From Verrucomicrobiota bacterium (GTDB lineage Bacteria; Verrucomicrobiota; Verrucomicrobiia; Opitutales; Opitutaceae): a DNA stretch of 64,000 nt. Positions 61,042 to 64,000 of this stretch are shown in pieces. The notes beneath the pieces are model-generated. The model made no database searches. It saw only the letters and a program-made list of their open reading frames with translations, and had not been told where the DNA came from. The stretch's first letter is position 1; each line of letters opens with the position of its first letter. The translations under genes were made by a program, and so were the position numbers. The stretch lies in assembly GCA_014584295.1 (NCBI GenBank), contig JACTNC010000025.1, forward strand, positions 1-64,000, given 5' to 3'.

Positions 61042-61977
61042 TCAGAGTTCGGAATCGTCACCTTCGTGCAGCAACCGGGCGTTGGGGTCGCGCCTTGCTC
61101 TGCTTAGCCAACCTGCAATGAGAGGATCAGAATCGATCACCTTGCCCGGCAATGGTGCGGCGAGCAGGTCGATTGCGCGCAATGTTCCATCCGCAGCAGT
61201 CACCAAATTCCTGCAGTGAAGGTCGGCGATGAGCCATGTCTTGTCGCCGAGGAAAAAGAGTCTGGGATGATCGCGATGCGCACGGAGGAATCGTGACGGA
61301 ATGGGTATCAAGCCTTGTGGTTGAAGCGACGACGTGTCCGTGCCATCCTGGAGCCGGGCTCCACAGGCCTGCTTGGCAACAATGATTCCTTCCGGGGTGG
61401 CGGCGATGACTTCGGTCGGCATGCCCTGAAGCGCCATGATGAGCAACAGCTTTTCGAACAGCGAGCGATAGCTTCCAAGGCAGGCTTCAGCAATCCAGCT
61501 GACTTCGTCATTCCCGCGACTGAAACTGAAGCTTCCACCAATGCGCCCGTTCTCACGGGGCAGGTAGAACTTGTAAATGGATCCGTCCTCCGACTGGAAT
61601 GCAGTTGCTTCCACACCGCTGCCTATGCGGCGCAGTCGAGGGCTGCCTTCGCCGAACGGATCATCTGAACCGACCGGAAATCCGAAAAGATCCAGTGGAC
61701 AGAGTGGCAGAAAAATTCGGAGGGCGCCAACAGCATCATCCAGTTCGCGCCACACGCCTCCCGCGGAGGCAAGCAGGCTCAATTCATCGGCGGGGAAGAG
61801 GACGAGATCGTCGTCCGGATCCGTTCCGAAGCCAGTGCGCGCCGCTGCCGTGCTGAGGCGAGCGAGCGCTTCCAGTCGTCGCTCGTGATCGTCTTGAAGA
61901 GCTGCGTGTTCGACTGCATCGAGGACGTGGGACCCATGGATCCGGGAGGGGTGGCCGGTGAAGGGGTCTTTTTGCAT
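61042..61977 (-). CDS. Protein-kinase-like fold protein of unknown function
   Basis: 311 residues. A kinase-like layout can be traced: GSGVEATAFQSEDGSIYKFY near residue 122 resembles a glycine loop followed by the ATP-binding Lys. ADLHCRNLV near residue 255 resembles the catalytic-loop D.H..N pattern, and RAIDLLAAPLP the metal-binding Asp. Similar degenerate kinases occur as aminoglycoside-phosphotransferase-like or polyvalent (phage and plasmid) kinase domains. No transmembrane segment. The substrate is unknown and activity uncertain. Minus strand, 108 bases after the CNNM-like gene. Confidence 0.6.
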   Translation of the reverse strand: MQKDPFTGHPSRIHGSHVLDAVEHAALQDDHERRLEALARLSTAAARTGFGTDPDDDLVLFPADELSLLASAGGVWRELDDAVGALRIFLPLCPLDLFGFPVGSDDPFGEGSPRLRRIGSGVEATAFQSEDGSIYKFYLPRENGRIGGSFSFSRGNDEVSWIAEACLGSYRSLFEKLLLIMALQGMPTEVIAATPEGIIVAKQACGARLQDGTDTSSLQPQGLIPIPSRFLRAHRDHPRLFFLGDKTWLIADLHCRNLVTAADGTLRAIDLLAAPLPGKVIDSDPLIAGWLSRARRDPNARLLHEGDDSEL

Positions 61978-62085
61978 GCGTCGCTCATTTCATCCGCGAG
62001 AATTGCGCTCCAGTCGGGCATGGCAAACAGAAGTTGCGAAGATCATCCTTTGAAGTGATCGCCCATTGCCGTGCCGCCACTGCGA

Positions 62086-63423
62086 TCACTCGGCAGCGGT
62101 GTCGGCACCTGTTTTTCGTGGGGCAACGCGTGAGACGAGTACCTTGTCGATGCGGTGTCGGTCCATGTCGACCACCTCAATGCGCCATGATTCAAACTGA
62201 AAGTAATCGCCTGCTGTTGGAACACGTCCGAATTGTTTCATGACGAATCCGGCCACGGTCTGGAAGCCCGCACCTGCTTCGCCGGGCAGGCTGGATATCG
62301 CGAGCAGTGACTTGAATTCGGAATGGGGCAGCGTGCCATCGATCAGCCAGGAGCCATCCTCGCGTTTCCGCACTTGAGGCTGGCTCCGCTGTCCAGGCTC
62401 AGGCAGTTCGCCAACAATTGCCGTCAGGACATCGAGAAGGGTGATCAATCCCTCCACCACGCCAAACTCGTCGAGAACGATGGCGACGTGTTTACCCGTC
62501 GATTTGAAGCGTTCGAGAAGGTGGATTGCCTTGAGGGTATTTGGGATGGTGAGCGCAGGCTCCACGACGTTTCGTAGACTGGATGGGAGACCAAAGGCAG
62601 AGTTGGCCCAGATAGCCTTTACGGTCACGATGCCGATGACATGATCACGGGTGCTTTGGTATACGGGAAACTGCGAGTGTCCACTCGTGACGATTTTTCG
62701 CCAATTGTACTCATCGGAATCATCAAGATTGAGAAAAACAATCTTGGGGCGCGGCGTCATCAGTTCGGTTACCGCGAGCTCATCGAGCTCCAGCACACCG
62801 GTGACCATCTCCTGTTCGGCCTGGTTGAAGGATCCTGCATTCAGACCTTGTTCAATGAGTGCGCGCACCTCGGCATTGCTGACTCCCGCGGAATCCTGCG
62901 GAGGGCGAAATCGCAGCAGCGACAGGATGCCTTCTGCTGCCAGTTCAAGAATCCGGAGAAAGGGTGCCGCCAGCCATGCAAGGGCACGCATGACTCCGGC
63001 CAGTAGTGAGGCAACCCGTTCAGGATAGGCCAGGCCGATTCGTTTGGGGACAAGCTCTCCAAATACGAGCATGAAGGAGGTGAGTGCGACGGTGACGACG
63101 ATTAGTGCGACTGCGTGCGAATGGCGGGCTAGAGCAGGCAGATCGCTCCAAATGTACAGCAACCACTCATTCATTCGTCCAGCCAGCCTCACACCTCCCA
63201 GGACGCCCGCGATCATTCCACTGAGCGTCAGCCAGAATTGAACAAGCGAGAGAAAGCGTCGGGGATGATCGAGCAGCACAAGCGCGCGGGCGGCCTGGCG
63301 ATCTCCCTTGGCGGCTCTCTCCTCCATCCGGGCTTTTTTTGAGGATACAACCGCTGTCTCCGTCATGGACAGCACTCCGTTGGCGGCGACGAGAAGAATG
63401 ATGACGATGAGTTCGAACGACAA
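62086..63423 (-). CDS. CNNM/CorC-type membrane protein with CBS pair
   Basis: About 445 residues from a TTG at 63423. The open frame starts at 63660, but its first 79 codons have no protein-like character and the membrane domain begins right after the TTG. The N-terminal CNNM (DUF21) domain has four hydrophobic helices (IVIILLVAANGVLSMTETAV; VALIVVTVALTSFMLVFGEL). The CBS pair covers roughly 210-330 (LMTPRPKIVFLNLDD; VVEGLITLLDVLTAIVGEL) and the CorC_HlyC domain ends the protein. Homologues are tied to Mg2+/Co2+ efflux; the hemolysin label is historic. Confidence 0.85.
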   Translation of the reverse strand: MSFELIVIILLVAANGVLSMTETAVVSSKKARMEERAAKGDRQAARALVLLDHPRRFLSLVQFWLTLSGMIAGVLGGVRLAGRMNEWLLYIWSDLPALARHSHAVALIVVTVALTSFMLVFGELVPKRIGLAYPERVASLLAGVMRALAWLAAPFLRILELAAEGILSLLRFRPPQDSAGVSNAEVRALIEQGLNAGSFNQAEQEMVTGVLELDELAVTELMTPRPKIVFLNLDDSDEYNWRKIVTSGHSQFPVYQSTRDHVIGIVTVKAIWANSAFGLPSSLRNVVEPALTIPNTLKAIHLLERFKSTGKHVAIVLDEFGVVEGLITLLDVLTAIVGELPEPGQRSQPQVRKREDGSWLIDGTLPHSEFKSLLAISSLPGEAGAGFQTVAGFVMKQFGRVPTAGDYFQFESWRIEVVDMDRHRIDKVLVSRVAPRKTGADTAAE

Positions 63424-63563
63424 GGCAGTGAGTTGCCGAAGCGGCAGGAAAAGATTTAGACCGTGGGCTGGCGCCGGATCAACCCCATTGCCGACCACCT
63501 TCCGACGTGAATTGTGGGCAGGGCTGGCGCGGATTTGCGCGCAGGGAGCGTCCCCCCAATGGC

Positions 63564-64000
63564 CTAGAAGAGTCTCTGTGGGTACGCACCCGACCCCACG
63601 AGCGCTGCGAGCGCTGCTTGAACACGAGCCTTGTCCTCGCGGTGAGTCACACCGAACCATTCAGCCTTGGTGGGAAGAAGCTGTACGGTCGCCCTGCCTT
63701 GGGCAATCATGCTGGAAACCGCGGTGGGAAGATAGAACTCGGACTTGGCATCGTTCCCGCTTGTCTGGAGAAAGGCGCGGAACGCGAGGTCAAGCGGGGC
63801 GAAAAGCGCGGGCGTAAATCCCCAGCAGTTCATCGACACCTGTTCGTCACCCCTCAGTGCACGACCTGGTCCGACGTCGGTGCGGGCGATCGCCGTGTGC
63901 TCGGTGATCGCGGTGAGAAATCCGTCAGTGCCGACCTGACAGAGCCCACGGGACACTGTGCCCGCCTCCGACAATGTCGCGTCCAATCGGTATCCAACCA
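63564..64000 (-). CDS. Sugar-nucleotidyltransferase-like protein, C-terminal part (cut by window edge)
   Basis: The frame is still open at the right edge, so the N-terminus lies outside. About 145 residues are seen. CQVGTDGFLTAITEHTAI, NCWGFTPALFAPLDLAF, EFYLPTAVSSMI and EWFGVTHREDKARVQAAL resemble the late core of nucleotidyltransferases of the glucose-1-phosphate thymidylyl/uridylyl type, where the donor-binding Asn/Trp and YL..A residues fall. The amino-terminal GxGxxxR signature is not visible. It would supply activated sugar, perhaps for the surface or glycosylation genes. Confidence 0.65.
   Translation of the reverse strand, partial: VGYRLDATLSEAGTVSRGLCQVGTDGFLTAITEHTAIARTDVGPGRALRGDEQVSMNCWGFTPALFAPLDLAFRAFLQTSGNDAKSEFYLPTAVSSMIAQGRATVQLLPTKAEWFGVTHREDKARVQAALAALVGSGAYPQRLF

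Noticed and set aside
61779..62021. Short minus-strand frame overlapping the start of the kinase-like gene
   Set aside because: It lies mostly within the kinase-like coding sequence in another frame and has no recognisable domain. A small leader gene is possible but unsupported.

Overview
The window looks like a stretch of chromosome from a GC-rich member of the Verrucomicrobiota, most likely the Opitutaceae. This is an inference from gene content and style: a complex I operon without a recognisable nuoA, a double-length ThyX-like protein, an eukaryotic-type glycyl-tRNA synthetase, weak or absent Shine-Dalgarno sequences, and palindromic intergenic repeats. It was not tested by any search. 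Apart from one tRNA-Ser(GGA) there are no RNA genes, no CRISPR array and no recognisable prophage.

Layout. 0.2-7 kb: three tandem minus-strand genes for TPR proteins with SPINDLY/OGT-type glycosyltransferase domains, interrupted by a repeat-rich intergenic region. Two plus-strand methyltransferases follow (7-8.5 kb), so this end looks like a protein or surface glycosylation locus that continues to the left. 8.6-22.8 kb: tRNA-Ser, then a colinear NADH:quinone oxidoreductase operon nuoBCDEFGHIJKLMN with no nuoA at its head. 22.9-29.7 kb: ThyX-like protein, rhomboid-like membrane protein with a zinc-binding tail, PrmB-type methyltransferase, and a minus-strand pyruvate carboxylase.

29.97-37.0 kb is the most unusual part. 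A soluble receiver-histidine kinase is followed by four overlapping genes: a FabF-like ketosynthase whose two catalytic histidines are replaced (Cys165 kept, Trp295 and Asn332 instead of His), a multi-spanning sensor kinase, a second kinase-like protein with a divergent receiver and a degraded ATP-binding domain, and a pol-beta-type nucleotidyltransferase. From the ketosynthase onward the DNA is much more AT-rich than its surroundings, and an IS5-type insertion sequence plus a transposase remnant lie at its 3' side. I read it as a horizontally acquired signalling module of unknown function. It contains no acyl carrier protein, no reductase and no DNA-binding regulator.

39.2-42.4 kb: minus-strand ribBX-ribH-nusB-ftsY cluster. 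42.4-64 kb: mostly single housekeeping or poorly characterised genes. These include a transglutaminase-like protease, RarA, a DUF2298 membrane protein, ComEC without its nuclease domain, glycyl-tRNA synthetase, an octahaem cytochrome c fused to HEAT-like and TPR repeats, a Dus enzyme, MarC, RarD, an FKBP, an Fe-S uracil-DNA glycosylase, an RRM protein, a periplasmic peroxiredoxin, a kinase-like protein, a CNNM/CorC transporter-like protein, and a nucleotidyltransferase cut by the right edge.
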